Numbered from the stretch's first letter, positions 29,226 to 38,091 are shown. The stretch is DNA of 64,000 nucleotides from Amycolatopsis albispora (GCF_003312875.1 NZ_CP015163.1:1178001-1242000), one strand, 5' to 3'. Numbers and translations: made by a program. The notes: a model not told the origin generated them from the sequence alone.

Positions 29226-30113
29226 TCATCCTCCCACGGCGAGGTCACGGCCCGATCCCCGGCGCAGTCCGTTCCACCATGCGGAGGTAGGCGCGGTGAA
29301 CGGCCGCAGCAACGCGCTCAGCTCGGCGTCACCGCGTCCGTTCAGCTCGTCGGAGGCGATTTTCCTGGCCACTCCGGCGAGGAAATCGGCGACCTGCACG
29401 CGCGCGTCCGCGCGGGAATCGACAAAGCGCAGCCGCAGCGGGACATTTCCCAGCAACCGGCGCACCACGGTGAGCCGTTCGGCGGTCAGCGAAGGCTGTT
29501 CGTCGTGCACCACCGAAACGCCGTGGCCGCCGTCGCCGAACCAGCGCACGGTTTCGGCGAGCGCGGGCAGCAGCGGGTTCACCAGCGCGCCGCCGCGCCA
29601 GGCGGCGACGTCCGCGCGCCGCAGCCGGTCCGCCAAGCCGGTGCCCGCCACCAGTTCGGCGAGGGAATCGGCGGGCTCCTGACGGTTCGTGGTGCGAATG
29701 AGATCGTTGAAGGCGCCGAGCACGCGTGACCAGCCGGCGGCGCCGAAGGCCCGCAGCCCGTCGCCGTGCAGGCGGTCCCGGTCTTCGCCGAGCAGCTCGG
29801 CCAGCAGCCCGGCGGTGAACAACGCCTTGTCGGTCAGGTGCACCACGGCCACGCCGGACAGCGGACCGCCGGGGGCCAGCAGCCAGGTCAGCACCGGCCG
29901 GTGCTTGGACCGCAGCAGGTGGTTCGCCTTGTATTCGAGCGCGGGGGAGCGGATGCGGCCGCGGATCTCGGTCAGGCAGGCCGCGGCGGCGGCCGGGCTC
30001 AGCGCCACCCCGGCGTGGGCGAAGACGTCGGTTTCCCCGCCGATGAGCTTTTCGCCCTCGGACCCCGATTCGTCGCAGGCGATCTCGACGAACGGCCGTT
30101 CGTCGTCACGCAT
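29226..30113 (-). CDS. DUF3800-like protein (RNase H-fold)
   Basis: The 295-residue protein begins with VEIACDESGSEG and ends its core with LRFVDSRADARVQVADFLAGVAR; the early DES and late D...Q.AD patterns match DUF3800-type proteins, which have an RNase H-like fold and are sometimes linked to defence or mobile elements. No such elements are seen nearby. The biochemical role is unknown. It is the likely first gene of a minus-strand run into the STAS gene. Confidence 0.7.
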   Translation of the reverse strand: MRDDERPFVEIACDESGSEGEKLIGGETDVFAHAGVALSPAAAAACLTEIRGRIRSPALEYKANHLLRSKHRPVLTWLLAPGGPLSGVAVVHLTDKALFTAGLLAELLGEDRDRLHGDGLRAFGAAGWSRVLGAFNDLIRTTNRQEPADSLAELVAGTGLADRLRRADVAAWRGGALVNPLLPALAETVRWFGDGGHGVSVVHDEQPSLTAERLTVVRRLLGNVPLRLRFVDSRADARVQVADFLAGVARKIASDELNGRGDAELSALLRPFTAPTSAWWNGLRRGSGRDLAVGG

Positions 30114-30149
30114 GCGGGTGATCGTAACCCCTGATACCCCGCCACCGGC

Positions 30150-30434
30150 TCAGGCGACCGGCCGCACGCCCTGCCCGATGGCCGAGGCCAGGAAGCACCA
30201 GCCGCGGGAGACGGTCAGGCAGGGCAGGTGCCGTTCCCGCAGGCGCTTCAGCCGCGGCTCGTCGCCGTGCAGCAGTTCCTGGTCGACCACACCGCAGATG
30301 ACCCCGTCCGCTACCTCATCCGCCGCGATCACCCCGTGCCGCCCGGCCCAGGCGGCCAGTTCGCGGATCGCGGCGGAGTCGCCGAGGTAGACCACCTTCA
30401 GCGCGGTGCTGGCTCTTCGTTCTTCGGCAGGCAT
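30150..30434 (-). CDS. Small hypothetical protein with BRCT-like segment
   Basis: This is a 94-residue protein starting at ATG 30434, where GGAG lies six bases upstream; a GTG at 30446 is less well placed. The middle (KVVYLGDSAAIRELAAWAGRHGVIAADEVADGVICGVV) alternates strands and helices and resembles a minimal BRCT fold, with the G.....D....GV pattern. No catalytic motif is visible, and the function is unknown. Confidence 0.6.
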   Translation of the reverse strand: MPAEERRASTALKVVYLGDSAAIRELAAWAGRHGVIAADEVADGVICGVVDQELLHGDEPRLKRLRERHLPCLTVSRGWCFLASAIGQGVRPVA

Positions 30435-30672
30435 CACTCGCTCCACTTCCTCGCCGGTGGCGCTGCCCGGCGGAATAGCCGGAACCGCTCCCGGTCAAAC
30501 CGTTGAACACCCGGGGCCGGGCGGTTCGCCAGTACTTTTCCACCGAATCGATCGAGTGTTCCGCCGGATGGCAACCGTGGAACGTCCTTTGTAGACGCCG
30601 GGGCATGTTGGTGAAGGGTGTGCACCCGGTTGGGAATCTTCTGACAAAACCGGACAAGGTGTGCCGGTCGTC

Positions 30673-30701
30673 TTGACGGGGACATTGGTCTAGTCCATTG
30701 T
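30673..30701 (+). promoter_or_regulatory. Chitinase promoter with DasR-like site
   Basis: TTGACG (30673-30678) and a weak -10 CATTGT (30696-30701, 17-bp spacer) flank the dyad TGGTCTAGTCCA (30686-30697), one base from the DasR core. Streptomycete chitinase promoters carry the same kind of element. Nothing else was seen in the 336-bp gap between 30447 and 30782. Confidence 0.6.
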
Positions 30702-30782
30702 CGGTGGGCATACCAGGTCGCGGAGCGTGTCCGGACGCGGACCGGCCGCGACTGCCCGGTCCCCACCAGGCATGGAGGCACT

Positions 30783-31544
30783 ATGTCCATCCGCAAGTCC
30801 ATTCACCGGAAGCTGGCCGTGGTGGCGGCTTCACTGGCCGCGGGCGCGCTCGCGGTGGTGCTGCCGTCGGTCGCTTCGGCGGGTTCCGAAACCACCGGAA
30901 CGGCCGAAGGCGACGTGAACGCCGCCGCGTTCGTGGTCAGCGAGGCCCAGTTCAACCAGATGTTCCCGAACCGGAACCCGTTTTACACCTACAGCGGGCT
31001 GACCGCCGCGATGAGCTCGTACCCCGGCTTCGCCAACACCGGCAGTGACACGGTGAAGAAGCAGGAAGCGGCCGCGTTCCTGGCCAACGTCAACCACGAG
31101 ACCGGTGGCCTGGTCCACATCGTGGAGCAGAACCAGGACAACTACCCGCACTACTGCGACGCCACCCAGCCCTACGGCTGCCCGGCCGGGCAGGCCGCCT
31201 ACTACGGCCGCGGCCCGGTCCAGCTCAGCTGGAACTTCAACTACAAGGCCGCGGGTGACGCGCTGGGCATCGACCTGCTCAACAACCCGTACCTGGTGCA
31301 GAACGACGCGGCCGTGGCCTGGCGGACCGGCCTCTGGTACTGGAACACCCAGAGCGGCCCCGGCACGATGACCCCGCACGACGCGATGGTCAACGGCCGC
31401 GGCTTCGGGGAGACCATCCGCAGCATCAACGGCGCGCTCGAATGCGACGGCAAGAACCCCGGCCAGGTGCAGAGCCGGGTCACCGCGTACCAGAACTTCG
31501 CCGCGGTGCTCGGCGTCGACCCCGGCGGCAACCTCTACTGCTGA
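30783..31544 (+). CDS. Secreted GH19 chitinase
   Basis: The 253-residue protein has a Sec signal (KLAVVAASLAAGALAVVLPSVASA) and one GH19 catalytic domain without a chitin-binding module. The catalytic Glu lies in LANVNHETGGL, and YYGRGPVQLSWNFNY and the C-terminal RSINGALECDGKNPGQVQSR are GH19 hallmarks. It hydrolyses chitin by inversion and, in actinomycetes, such enzymes have antifungal activity. The promoter carries a DasR-like site, which predicts induction by chitin-derived GlcNAc. A strong hairpin follows the stop. Confidence 0.95.
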   Translation: MSIRKSIHRKLAVVAASLAAGALAVVLPSVASAGSETTGTAEGDVNAAAFVVSEAQFNQMFPNRNPFYTYSGLTAAMSSYPGFANTGSDTVKKQEAAAFLANVNHETGGLVHIVEQNQDNYPHYCDATQPYGCPAGQAAYYGRGPVQLSWNFNYKAAGDALGIDLLNNPYLVQNDAAVAWRTGLWYWNTQSGPGTMTPHDAMVNGRGFGETIRSINGALECDGKNPGQVQSRVTAYQNFAAVLGVDPGGNLYC

Positions 31545-31554
31545 GCCTGCTGAC

Positions 31555-31587
31555 GCTCACCCCGGCGGGGCCGCCGCCGGGGTGAGC
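31555..31587 (+). terminator. Hairpin terminator after the chitinase gene
   Basis: GCTCACCCCGGCGG and its perfect complement form a 14-bp stem with a 5-nt loop, starting 11 bases after the stop. Confidence 0.7.
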
Positions 31588-31610
31588 TGTCGGGTGTGCC
31601 CGCTTGGGCC

Positions 31611-31649
31611 TAGACAGCGTCTTACATACTGCATACAGTCTACAGATCG
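31611..31649 (+). promoter_or_regulatory. Promoter and oxalate-region operator (site A), leaderless start
   Basis: A TAGACA -35 (31611-31616), 17-bp spacer and TACAGT -10 (31634-31639) place transcription initiation at or next to the GTG at 31649, and no Shine-Dalgarno is visible, so the mRNA is probably leaderless. The 12-bp element CATACTGCATAC (31625-31636) overlaps the -10, as expected for a repressor site. Confidence 0.65.
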
Positions 31650-32770
31650 TGGATCTGTACGAGTACCAAGCCAAGGAGCTGTTCTCGGCGCACGGAGTAC
31701 CGGTCGGCCCGCAGCGCGTGGTCACCGCTCCCGGCGCCGCCGTCGACGCGGCCGCGGAATTCGGCACTCCCGTGGTCCTCAAGGCACAGGTGAAAACCGG
31801 CGGGCGCGGCAAAGCCGGGGGAGTGAAGCTCGCCAGCACTCCCGAAGCCGTGCGTGCCGGTGCCGAGGCGATCCTCGGCATGGACATCAAGGGGCACGTG
31901 GTGCGCCGCCTGCTGGTCACCCCGGCCGCTGACATCCGCGCGGAGTTCTACGTCTCCTTCCTGCTCGACCGCGCCGGGCGCAGCTTTCTCGCGCTGGCTT
32001 CGGCCGAGGGCGGGGTGGACATCGAGGAGAACCCGGATTCGCTGGCCAGGGTGCCCGTCGACGCCATCGCGGGCGTCGACCTGGCCAAGGCCAAGGAGAT
32101 CGCGGCCGCCGCCGGGCTGCCCGACGACGCCGCAGGCGTGCTGGTGAAGCTGTGGGAGGTCTTCGTCGCGGAGGACGCCACGCTGGTCGAGGTGAATCCG
32201 CTGGCCCGTGCTGGCGACGGCGAGATCGTCGCGCTGGACGGGAAGGTCACCCTCGACGCCAACGCCGCCTTCCGCCACCCGGAGCACGCCGCGCTGGAGG
32301 ACACCGAAACCGAGGAACCGCTCGAATCGGCGGCGAAGGCCAAGGGGCTCAACTACGTCAAGCTCGACGGCCAGGTCGGCGTGATCGGCAACGGCGCCGG
32401 GCTGGTGATGTCCACTTTGGACGTGGTGGCCGGGGCGGGCGCGGCACCGGCGAACTTCCTCGACATCGGCGGTGGCGCGTCGGCCGAGGTGATGGCCGCC
32501 GGGCTGGAGATCATTCTCTCCGATCCGGCGGTGCGCAGCGTGCTGGTGAACGTGTTCGGCGGGATCACCGCCTGCGACGCGGTCGCCGACGGCATCGTCA
32601 AGGCCTTCGACCTGCTCGGCACCGTGGAGCGGCCGATCGTGGTGCGCCTGGACGGCAACAACGCCGAGGCGGGCCGCGAAATCCTCGACCGCGCCGCCCT
32701 GCCGGGGCTGATCAGGGCCGACACCATGGACTCCGCCGCGCGGCGCGCGGCCGAACTAGCCGGAGCGTGA
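31649..32770 (+). CDS. SucC-like ADP-forming acyl-CoA ligase, beta (ATP-grasp) subunit
   Basis: This 373-residue protein begins [17 protein letters not shown] and contains [28 protein letters not shown] and [17 protein letters not shown], all hallmarks of the succinyl-CoA synthetase beta subunit; malate-CoA ligase beta subunits (MtkA) share them. The GTG at 31649 is fixed by the family N-terminus. It heads an operon with the alpha subunit and a tartronate-semialdehyde-reductase-like gene, and carries the oxalate-region operator at its promoter. A housekeeping TCA enzyme would not be expected under such control, so a dedicated paralogue is inferred: it might supply succinyl-CoA for CoA transfer to oxalate or act on malate or another C2-C4 acid. 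Confidence 0.88.
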   Translation: MDLYEYQAKELFSAHGVPVGPQRVVTAPGAAVDAAAEFGTPVVLKAQVKTGGRGKAGGVKLASTPEAVRAGAEAILGMDIKGHVVRRLLVTPAADIRAEFYVSFLLDRAGRSFLALASAEGGVDIEENPDSLARVPVDAIAGVDLAKAKEIAAAAGLPDDAAGVLVKLWEVFVAEDATLVEVNPLARAGDGEIVALDGKVTLDANAAFRHPEHAALEDTETEEPLESAAKAKGLNYVKLDGQVGVIGNGAGLVMSTLDVVAGAGAAPANFLDIGGGASAEVMAAGLEIILSDPAVRSVLVNVFGGITACDAVADGIVKAFDLLGTVERPIVVRLDGNNAEAGREILDRAALPGLIRADTMDSAARRAAELAGA

Positions 32771-32774
32771 GCCG

Positions 32775-33662
32775 ATGGCCATCTTTCTCACCGAGCACTC
32801 CAGGATCATCGTCCAGGGCATGACCGGGTCCGAGGGCCGCAAGCACACCGCGCGCATGCTCGCGGCCGGCGCGACCGTGGTCGGCGGGGTGACCCCCGGC
32901 CGCGGCGGGCAGACCGCCGAGATCGGCGGTCAGCGGTTGCCGGTCTACGACGACGTCGGCAAGGCGATGGTGGAAACCGGCGCGGACACCTCGGTCATCT
33001 TCGTGCCGCCGAAGTTCGCGAAGGACGCGGTCCTCGAGGCGATCGACGCGGAGATCGGGCTGGCGGTGGTGATCACCGAGGGCATCCCGGTGCACGATTC
33101 GGCGTATTTCTGGGCGCACGCGGTCGCGAAGGGCGGCCGGACGCGGATCATCGGGCCGAACTGCCCCGGCGTGATCAGCCCCGGGAAGTCCAACGCGGGG
33201 ATCATCCCGGCGGACATCACCGGGGCCGGGCCGATCGGGCTGGTGTCGAAGTCCGGCACGTTGACCTACCAGCTGATGCACGAACTGCGCGACATCGGCT
33301 TCACCACGGCGGTCGGCATCGGCGGTGACCCGGTCATCGGGACCACGCACATCGACGCGCTGGCGGAGTTCCAGGCCGATCCGGCGACCGAGGTGATCGT
33401 GCTGATCGGCGAGATCGGCGGCGACGCCGAGGAACGCGCGGCCGAGTACATCCGCGAGCGGGTGACCAAGCCGGTGGTCGGTTACGTCGCCGGATTCACC
33501 GCCCCGGAAGGGAAAACCATGGGGCACGCGGGCGCGATCGTGTCCGGTTCGTCCGGCACCGCCGAGGCGAAGAAGGCCGCGCTGGAGGCGGTCGGTGTGC
33601 TGGTGGGCCGGACACCGACCGAGACGGCGAACCTGGTGCGCCGGATCCTGGAGGGCGAATGA
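32775..33662 (+). CDS. SucD-like ADP-forming acyl-CoA ligase, alpha subunit
   Basis: The 295-residue protein has the CoA-binding Rossmann start ([20 protein letters not shown]), [20 protein letters not shown] and the phospho-histidine loop [21 protein letters not shown] near residue 243. Succinyl-CoA synthetase and malate-CoA ligase alpha subunits share these. It follows the beta subunit by four bases (GGAG in the junction) and is overlapped by the next gene's ATGA. It pairs with the beta subunit; which acid is used cannot be settled from the motifs. Confidence 0.88.
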   Translation: MAIFLTEHSRIIVQGMTGSEGRKHTARMLAAGATVVGGVTPGRGGQTAEIGGQRLPVYDDVGKAMVETGADTSVIFVPPKFAKDAVLEAIDAEIGLAVVITEGIPVHDSAYFWAHAVAKGGRTRIIGPNCPGVISPGKSNAGIIPADITGAGPIGLVSKSGTLTYQLMHELRDIGFTTAVGIGGDPVIGTTHIDALAEFQADPATEVIVLIGEIGGDAEERAAEYIRERVTKPVVGYVAGFTAPEGKTMGHAGAIVSGSSGTAEAKKAALEAVGVLVGRTPTETANLVRRILEGE

Positions 33663-34540
33663 GCAACTCGATCGGCTTCATCGGACTCGGCATCATGGGC
33701 GGCCCGATGTCGGTGAACCTGGCGGCCGCGGGGTACGACGTGGCCGGGTACGACGTGCATCGGCCCGCGCTCGCGCAGCTGACCGCCGCGGGCGGGCGCG
33801 CCTGCGACCGGATCGCCGACGCGGTGGCCGACGCGGACGTGGTGATCACCATGCTGCCGGATTCGCCGCAGGTGGAGGAGGTGGTGCTGGGGGAGGACGG
33901 GGTGCTCGACAACGCGAAGCCGGGCACGCTGCTGATCGACATGAGCACGATCCGGCCGGAGACGTCCCGCCGGGTGGCGGCGCTCGGTTCGACCCGGTGC
34001 CTTCGAGTGCTCGACGCTCCGGTCAGCGGTGGTCAGCAGGGCGCGATCGACGGCACACTGTCCATTATGGCCGGTGGTGAGGAGAAGGACTTCCACGCGG
34101 CTTCGGGGATCTTCGAGGTGCTGGGCAAGACGGTGGTGCATGTGGGGCCACACGGGGCGGGGCAGACGGTGAAGGCCGCCAATCAGTTGGTGGTTGGTGG
34201 GATTTACGCACTGGTGGCTGAGGCGATTGTGCTGCTGGAGGCGTCCGGGGTGGACGCGGGGGCCGGGTTGGAGGTGTTGGCTGGGGGATTGGCGGGGAGC
34301 CGGATTCTGGAGTTGAAGCGGAAGTCGATGGTGGCGCGGGAGTTTCAGCCTGGGTTCCGGATTGACTTGCATCATAAAGATATGGGGATTGTGCTGGCGG
34401 CGGCCCGGGAGGCGGAAGTGGCGTTGCCGGTGGGGGCGTTGACGGCGCAGTTGATCGGGGCGGCGAGGGCGCAGGGGGATGGGGGGTTGGATCATTCTGG
34501 GTTGTTGCGGGTGGTGGAGCGGTTGTCTGGGCGCGGGTGA
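33659..34540 (+). CDS. Beta-hydroxyacid dehydrogenase, tartronate semialdehyde reductase-like
   Basis: This 293-residue enzyme has the NAD(P)-binding start [21 protein letters not shown], the substrate-binding motif [20 protein letters not shown] and the catalytic lysine motif [11 protein letters not shown] (about residue 170), with the [15 protein letters not shown] segment. Of the family, GlxR/GarR-type 2-hydroxy-3-oxopropionate reductases and 3-hydroxyisobutyrate dehydrogenases are closest in length. In an oxalate/glyoxylate setting a role in the glycerate route is plausible, but no glyoxylate carboligase gene is in the window. ATGA overlap couples it to the alpha subunit. From about 34,140 to the stop, codons shift from C-ending to G/T-ending, unlike its 5' half. 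Confidence 0.85.
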   Translation: MSNSIGFIGLGIMGGPMSVNLAAAGYDVAGYDVHRPALAQLTAAGGRACDRIADAVADADVVITMLPDSPQVEEVVLGEDGVLDNAKPGTLLIDMSTIRPETSRRVAALGSTRCLRVLDAPVSGGQQGAIDGTLSIMAGGEEKDFHAASGIFEVLGKTVVHVGPHGAGQTVKAANQLVVGGIYALVAEAIVLLEASGVDAGAGLEVLAGGLAGSRILELKRKSMVAREFQPGFRIDLHHKDMGIVLAAAREAEVALPVGALTAQLIGAARAQGDGGLDHSGLLRVVERLSGRG

Positions 34541-34576
34541 TTTTGGGGTGGGCCACCCCGGTATTTGATTGTGACT

Positions 34577-34642
34577 ACGGCGAAGACCTTGTTGTCAAGG
34601 CTGGAAAGAGTACCTTGACAACAAGGTCTTCGCCGTGTTTTT
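34577..34642 (+). terminator. Strong intrinsic terminator of the SucCD-like operon
   Basis: A perfect 24-bp stem (34577-34600 with 34613-34636), a 12-nt loop and a TTTTT tail at 34638-34642. This is the only hairpin with a clear T-tract found in the window. Confidence 0.9.
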
Positions 34643-34727
34643 GGCTGTGGACCGGGGTTGGGGCAGGTGTGGGTGGGTAGGTGGGGCGCTTTTTGTAGGC
34701 ACCCTTTTGTTTCGAACGTATGTGTGA

Positions 34728-34741
34728 TATAATTGGGTATG
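34728..34741 (+). promoter_or_regulatory. TATAAT promoter of the HNH gene; probable leaderless start
   Basis: A consensus TATAAT (34728-34733) lies five bases before ATG 34739 and no ribosome-binding site is present. The surrounding 40 bases are unusually AT-rich for this genome. Confidence 0.6.
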
Positions 34742-35884
34742 GAATCTTCTGAGGGGGAGATCCTCCTTGATTTGAAATCCACTGCTGCGGAGATTGCCCG
34801 GCTTGAGGCTCGGCTGGTCCGGCAGGTGGTCTCGTTCGCCCGAGCTTCTTCGATGAGGCGTGGGGTGGCCGAGGAATTGTCTATGGCTTTGTGTTTGACC
34901 AAATACAAGGCCCACGCCCTGATTGCCCACGCCGAAGGCTTGGTCGATCGTTTCCCGGCTGTGCTGGGTCTTGTGGAGGCCGGTGCTGTTCCGATGGCCT
35001 CGGCGGTCGCCGTGAATGACGCGGCCGCCTGGCTCGCCGACGACAAGGCTGCGATGGTTGATGAGGTGATGGCTGGTCGCCTTGAGGGGAAGAATCCGAC
35101 GGGGGCTCGCCGGTCGGCGACTTCGGCGGCGGCCCGCGCCGATCCCGAAGGGTTCGAGGAGCGTGCCCGTAGTCCCCGTGAGGATCGCGGTCTCCACCTG
35201 CACCACGGCACCGCTGGCGTGGCTGGGCTCTCCCTGGAGAACGCCCCTGTTGAGAAGGCGGTGGCTGCGTACGTGTGCGTCGATCGCCAAGCTCGTCTGT
35301 TGAAGACTGCTGACGAGACCCGTACCCTCGACCAACTCCGCGCAGACGTGGCGCTGGACATGTTGGTGGGCAAGCAGTTCGGCGGTGAGGTGAAGGCCCA
35401 TGTGTATCTGTATTTGGATGCCCTCACCTACGCCGGGCTCCGCAATGAACCCGCTGAGTTGGCGGGGCACGGGCCGATCCCGGCGTCGCTTGCCCGCGAC
35501 ATCGCCGCCCGGCCCGGCACGGTCTTCCAGCGAATTATTACTGATCCCGTCACTGGCCAAGTGGTGGATCTTGGCCGTCGGAGGTATCGGCCTCGGGCTG
35601 GGCTGGATGAGTTGGTGCGGGTTCGCGATCGCGAGTGTCGTCGTCCGGGGTGTACGCGTCCGGCACAGTTCAGCGACCTTGATCATTGCGACAATCGCGG
35701 CCGAGGCTGGAAAGACGGGTGTCCGACGGGTGCGACCACGCTGGTCGGGTTGTGCCGGGCCGACCACAAGTTGCGTGACCTGCCCGGCTGGCATCACGAG
35801 GTCGCGCCTGATGGCACCTTGACCATCACGACCCCGGCCAATCAGAGGTACGTCAGCAGGCCGAGGCCGCTGGGTGCGGGGTGA
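34739..35884 (+). CDS. DUF222 / HNH endonuclease domain protein
   Basis: The 381-residue protein has the N-terminal DUF222 (13E12-type) helical region and a C-terminal HNH nuclease: RDRECRRPGCTRPAQFSDLDHCDNRGRG, with the zinc-binding cysteines, the DLDH catalytic His and the GLCRADHKLRDLPGW segment. These genes are multicopy and laterally mobile in actinobacteria; their role is unclear. Codons are more T-ending than in neighbours, the promoter is AT-rich, and a strong terminator separates it from the operon before it. Its last 32 bases overlap the convergent fdhD gene. Confidence 0.9.
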   Translation: MESSEGEILLDLKSTAAEIARLEARLVRQVVSFARASSMRRGVAEELSMALCLTKYKAHALIAHAEGLVDRFPAVLGLVEAGAVPMASAVAVNDAAAWLADDKAAMVDEVMAGRLEGKNPTGARRSATSAAARADPEGFEERARSPREDRGLHLHHGTAGVAGLSLENAPVEKAVAAYVCVDRQARLLKTADETRTLDQLRADVALDMLVGKQFGGEVKAHVYLYLDALTYAGLRNEPAELAGHGPIPASLARDIAARPGTVFQRIITDPVTGQVVDLGRRRYRPRAGLDELVRVRDRECRRPGCTRPAQFSDLDHCDNRGRGWKDGCPTGATTLVGLCRADHKLRDLPGWHHEVAPDGTLTITTPANQRYVSRPRPLGAG

Positions 35885-36698
35885 GGCGGTGCGTTCCCGT
35901 GTAGACGTTCATGGTGTCCCCGCGCAGGAAGCCGATCAGGGTGAGGCCGGTCTCCTCCGCCAGGTCGGCGGCGAGTGACGAGGGGGCGGATACGGCGGCC
36001 AGTGCTGGGATTCCGGCCATCACGGCCTTCTGCACCAGCTCGAACGAAGCGCGTCCCGAGACCAGCAGGATTGACGAGCGTAGCGGCAGCATGCCCGAGC
36101 GCAGGGCCCAGCCGATCACCTTGTCCACCGCGTTGTGCCGTCCGACGTCCTCGCGCAGGCACCGTAGCTCACCGTCCACAGTGAACAGTCCGGCCGCGTG
36201 CAGGCCGCCGGTGCGGTCGAAAACCCGTTGTGCCGCGCGCAAAGTGCCCGGTAGCTCCGACAACACGGCGGGATCCAGCGTAAGCGGGTCCTCGCGCACC
36301 GACCACCGTGCTTCGGTGCGGACCGCGTCCAGGCTCGCCTTTCCGCACACCCCGCACGACGAGGACATGTACACGTTCCGGTCGAGGGAGAACTCCGGCA
36401 GGTCGACACCGGGGGACAGGCGGACGTCCAGCACGTTGTAGGTGTTCGAGCCATCGTTCGTCGCGCCCGCGCAGTAGGTGATGGCGCTGACCTCGTCCGC
36501 CGCGCTGACGACGCCTTCGCTGACCAGGAAGCCCGCAGCCAGGTCGAAGTCGTGGCCGGGGGTGCGCATGGTTACCGAGAGCGGACGTCCGGCGACACGC
36601 ACCTCCAGTGGTTCTTCGGCGGCCAGGGTGTCCGCGCGGGACGTGCGCCCGGACGGCGAGATCCGCAGCACGCGCCGCCGCGCGGTCACCCGGCCCAT
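35853..36698 (-). CDS. fdhD: Formate dehydrogenase sulfurtransferase/accessory protein FdhD
   Basis: This 281-residue protein has all FdhD hallmarks: PGHDFDLAAGFLVSEGVV, the catalytic loop SSCGVCGKASLDAV with both cysteines, TGGLHAAGLF, REDVGRHNAVDKVIGWAL and LVSGRASFELVQKAVMAGIPALAAVSAPSSLA. FdhD transfers sulfur from a cysteine desulfurase to the molybdenum cofactor, needed for formate dehydrogenase activity; its client is very likely the Fds enzyme at 51.8-56.8 kb. ATG 36698 shares one base with the stop of the PanE-family gene, so the two are in one operon under operator site B. Confidence 0.95.
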   Translation of the reverse strand: MGRVTARRRVLRISPSGRTSRADTLAAEEPLEVRVAGRPLSVTMRTPGHDFDLAAGFLVSEGVVSAADEVSAITYCAGATNDGSNTYNVLDVRLSPGVDLPEFSLDRNVYMSSSCGVCGKASLDAVRTEARWSVREDPLTLDPAVLSELPGTLRAAQRVFDRTGGLHAAGLFTVDGELRCLREDVGRHNAVDKVIGWALRSGMLPLRSSILLVSGRASFELVQKAVMAGIPALAAVSAPSSLAADLAEETGLTLIGFLRGDTMNVYTGTHRLTPHPAASAC

Positions 36699-37672
36699 CA
36701 GGCCGACACCAGCTGGTGGTTGAGCAGGTCGGCCAGCGCGCACACCGCGCGCACCGTCGGCACTTCGACGCCGGTCAGCTCGGCCAGTTCGACCACCGCC
36801 TGCAGCAGTACGTCCAGTTCGAGCGGTTTGCCCTTCTCCAGGTCCTGGAGCGTGGAGGTCTTGTGCTCGCCGGCGCGTTCGGCGCCGGCCAGCCTGCGTT
36901 CGATGGAGATGTCGGGGTTCGCGCCCAGCGCGGTCGCCACGGCCAGCGTCTCCCGCATCATCTGCACCACCAGTTCGCGGGTGCCGAGGTGGCGGCAGAT
37001 CCCCGCCATGGTCGCCCTGGCCAGCGCGCTGATCGGGTTGAAGGCGATGTTGCCCATCAGCTTCAGCCAGATGTCGCGGCGCAGGTCGGGCTCCACCGGG
37101 CACTTCAGCCCGCCCTCGACCATCGCCGCGGAAAACTCCGTGCACCGCGCCGAGATCGAGCCGTCGGGTTCGCCGATGGAGAAGCGGGTGCCTTCGAGAT
37201 GGGTGATCACGCCGGGGGCGGTGATCTCGGTGGCGGCGTAGACCACGCAGCCGATCGCCCGCTCCACCGGCAGCGCGGCGGTGACCGCGCCGTCCGGGTC
37301 GACGCTGCGGATCCGGTAGTTCTCATACCTGCCCGGCAGCTTGTGGAAATACCACCACGGGATGCCGTTCTGCGCGGCGATCAGCGTGGTGCGCTCGTGC
37401 AGCAGTGGTTTGACCATCGGGCCCGCCGCGGCGTACGCGTTGGCCTTGAGCCCGAGGAACACGTGGTCGACCGGGCCGATGGTGCCCGGATCGTCGGTGA
37501 CCCGTGGCCGCGCCACGAAGTCTCCGCGCGCGCTGAGCACGCGGACGCCTGCTTCCGCCATTGCCTGGAGATGCGGGCCGCGGGCGACGAGGTGGACCTC
37601 GGCCCCGGCCCGGCTGAGATGGGCACCGACATACGCGCCGATGGCGCCGGCGCCGAGAACAGCGACTTTCAC
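36698..37672 (-). CDS. PanE-family reductase, candidate oxalyl-CoA reductase
   Basis: The 324-residue protein belongs to the ketopantoate reductase (PanE/ApbA) family: MKVAVLGAGAIGAYVGAHLS for NADP binding, HVFLGLKANAYAA, LIAAQNGIPWWYF, and the C-terminal KLMGNIAFNPISALARATMA and SMLQDLEKG-like STLQDLEKGKPLELD. In Methylobacterium extorquens a PanE homologue (PanE2) is the oxalyl-CoA reductase that makes glyoxylate. Position in an oxalate island, coupling with fdhD, and a promoter with the shared operator support the same role here; pantothenate synthesis is the alternative. GTG 37672 has AAGGAG upstream. Confidence 0.85.
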   Translation of the reverse strand: MKVAVLGAGAIGAYVGAHLSRAGAEVHLVARGPHLQAMAEAGVRVLSARGDFVARPRVTDDPGTIGPVDHVFLGLKANAYAAAGPMVKPLLHERTTLIAAQNGIPWWYFHKLPGRYENYRIRSVDPDGAVTAALPVERAIGCVVYAATEITAPGVITHLEGTRFSIGEPDGSISARCTEFSAAMVEGGLKCPVEPDLRRDIWLKLMGNIAFNPISALARATMAGICRHLGTRELVVQMMRETLAVATALGANPDISIERRLAGAERAGEHKTSTLQDLEKGKPLELDVLLQAVVELAELTGVEVPTVRAVCALADLLNHQLVSA

Positions 37673-37695
37673 GGCGTCACTCCTTGTGTAGGAAT

Positions 37696-37730
37696 TGTAT
37701 GCAGTATACGGTATGGGTACCTCTCGTCAA
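37696..37730 (-). promoter_or_regulatory. Promoter and oxalate-region operator (site B)
   Basis: On the minus strand TTGACG (37730-37725), a 16-bp spacer and TATACT (37708-37703) form a good promoter for the PanE-family/fdhD operon. The element CATACCGTATAC (minus strand, 37715-37704) and an overlapping second half-site TGCATACA cover the -10. Confidence 0.65.
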
Positions 37731-37763
37731 TGAGTTCGCCGCCGGGAAACGAGGTGGGCGCGA

Positions 37764-38009
37764 ATGACCATGCTCAGCGACTGGATCGCGGCGGTGTGCG
37801 CCGAACTCGGGCTCGACGCCCAGGACTGCGAGCGGGCGGTGGTGCTGAAGGTGGCCAGGGAATCCGCTTCGGCGGTGGCCAGGCCCGCCGCGCCGATCAC
37901 CGCCTTCCTGCTCGGCGTGGCCGTCGGGCGGGGCGTTCCGGCGGCCGAGGCGGTGGCGCGCGTGCACCGCCTCGCCGACGGCTGGCCGCGGATCGACTGG
38001 CGCGACTGA
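37764..38009 (+). CDS. Small DUF6457-like protein
   Basis: This 81-residue protein (LSDWIAAVCAELGLDAQDCERAVVLKVARESASAVARPAAPITAFLLGVAVGRG) looks like DUF6457, a small domain that in actinobacteria is found beside or fused to molybdopterin-guanine dinucleotide enzymes. That fits a neighbourhood needing molybdenum cofactor for formate dehydrogenase. It is transcribed divergently from the PanE-family/fdhD operon, with operator site B between them. The family assignment is from memory of the pattern and is moderately sure. Confidence 0.65.
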   Translation: MTMLSDWIAAVCAELGLDAQDCERAVVLKVARESASAVARPAAPITAFLLGVAVGRGVPAAEAVARVHRLADGWPRIDWRD

Positions 38010-38072
38010 AGATCGCGTCATCCGGCGATTGGGGGTGGACAACGGTCAGCGCCGAGGTCCACGATATGGATT

Positions 38073-38091
38073 CATACGGTATGCAGTATGC
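38073..38091 (+). promoter_or_regulatory. Oxalate-region operator upstream of oxc (site C)
   Basis: CATACGGTATGC (38073-38084) overlaps a further half-site to give GTATGC-A-GTATGC (38079-38091). It lies 54 bases before the oxc start. A possible -10 TACGGT is at 38075-38080, but no clear -35 was found. Confidence 0.6.
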
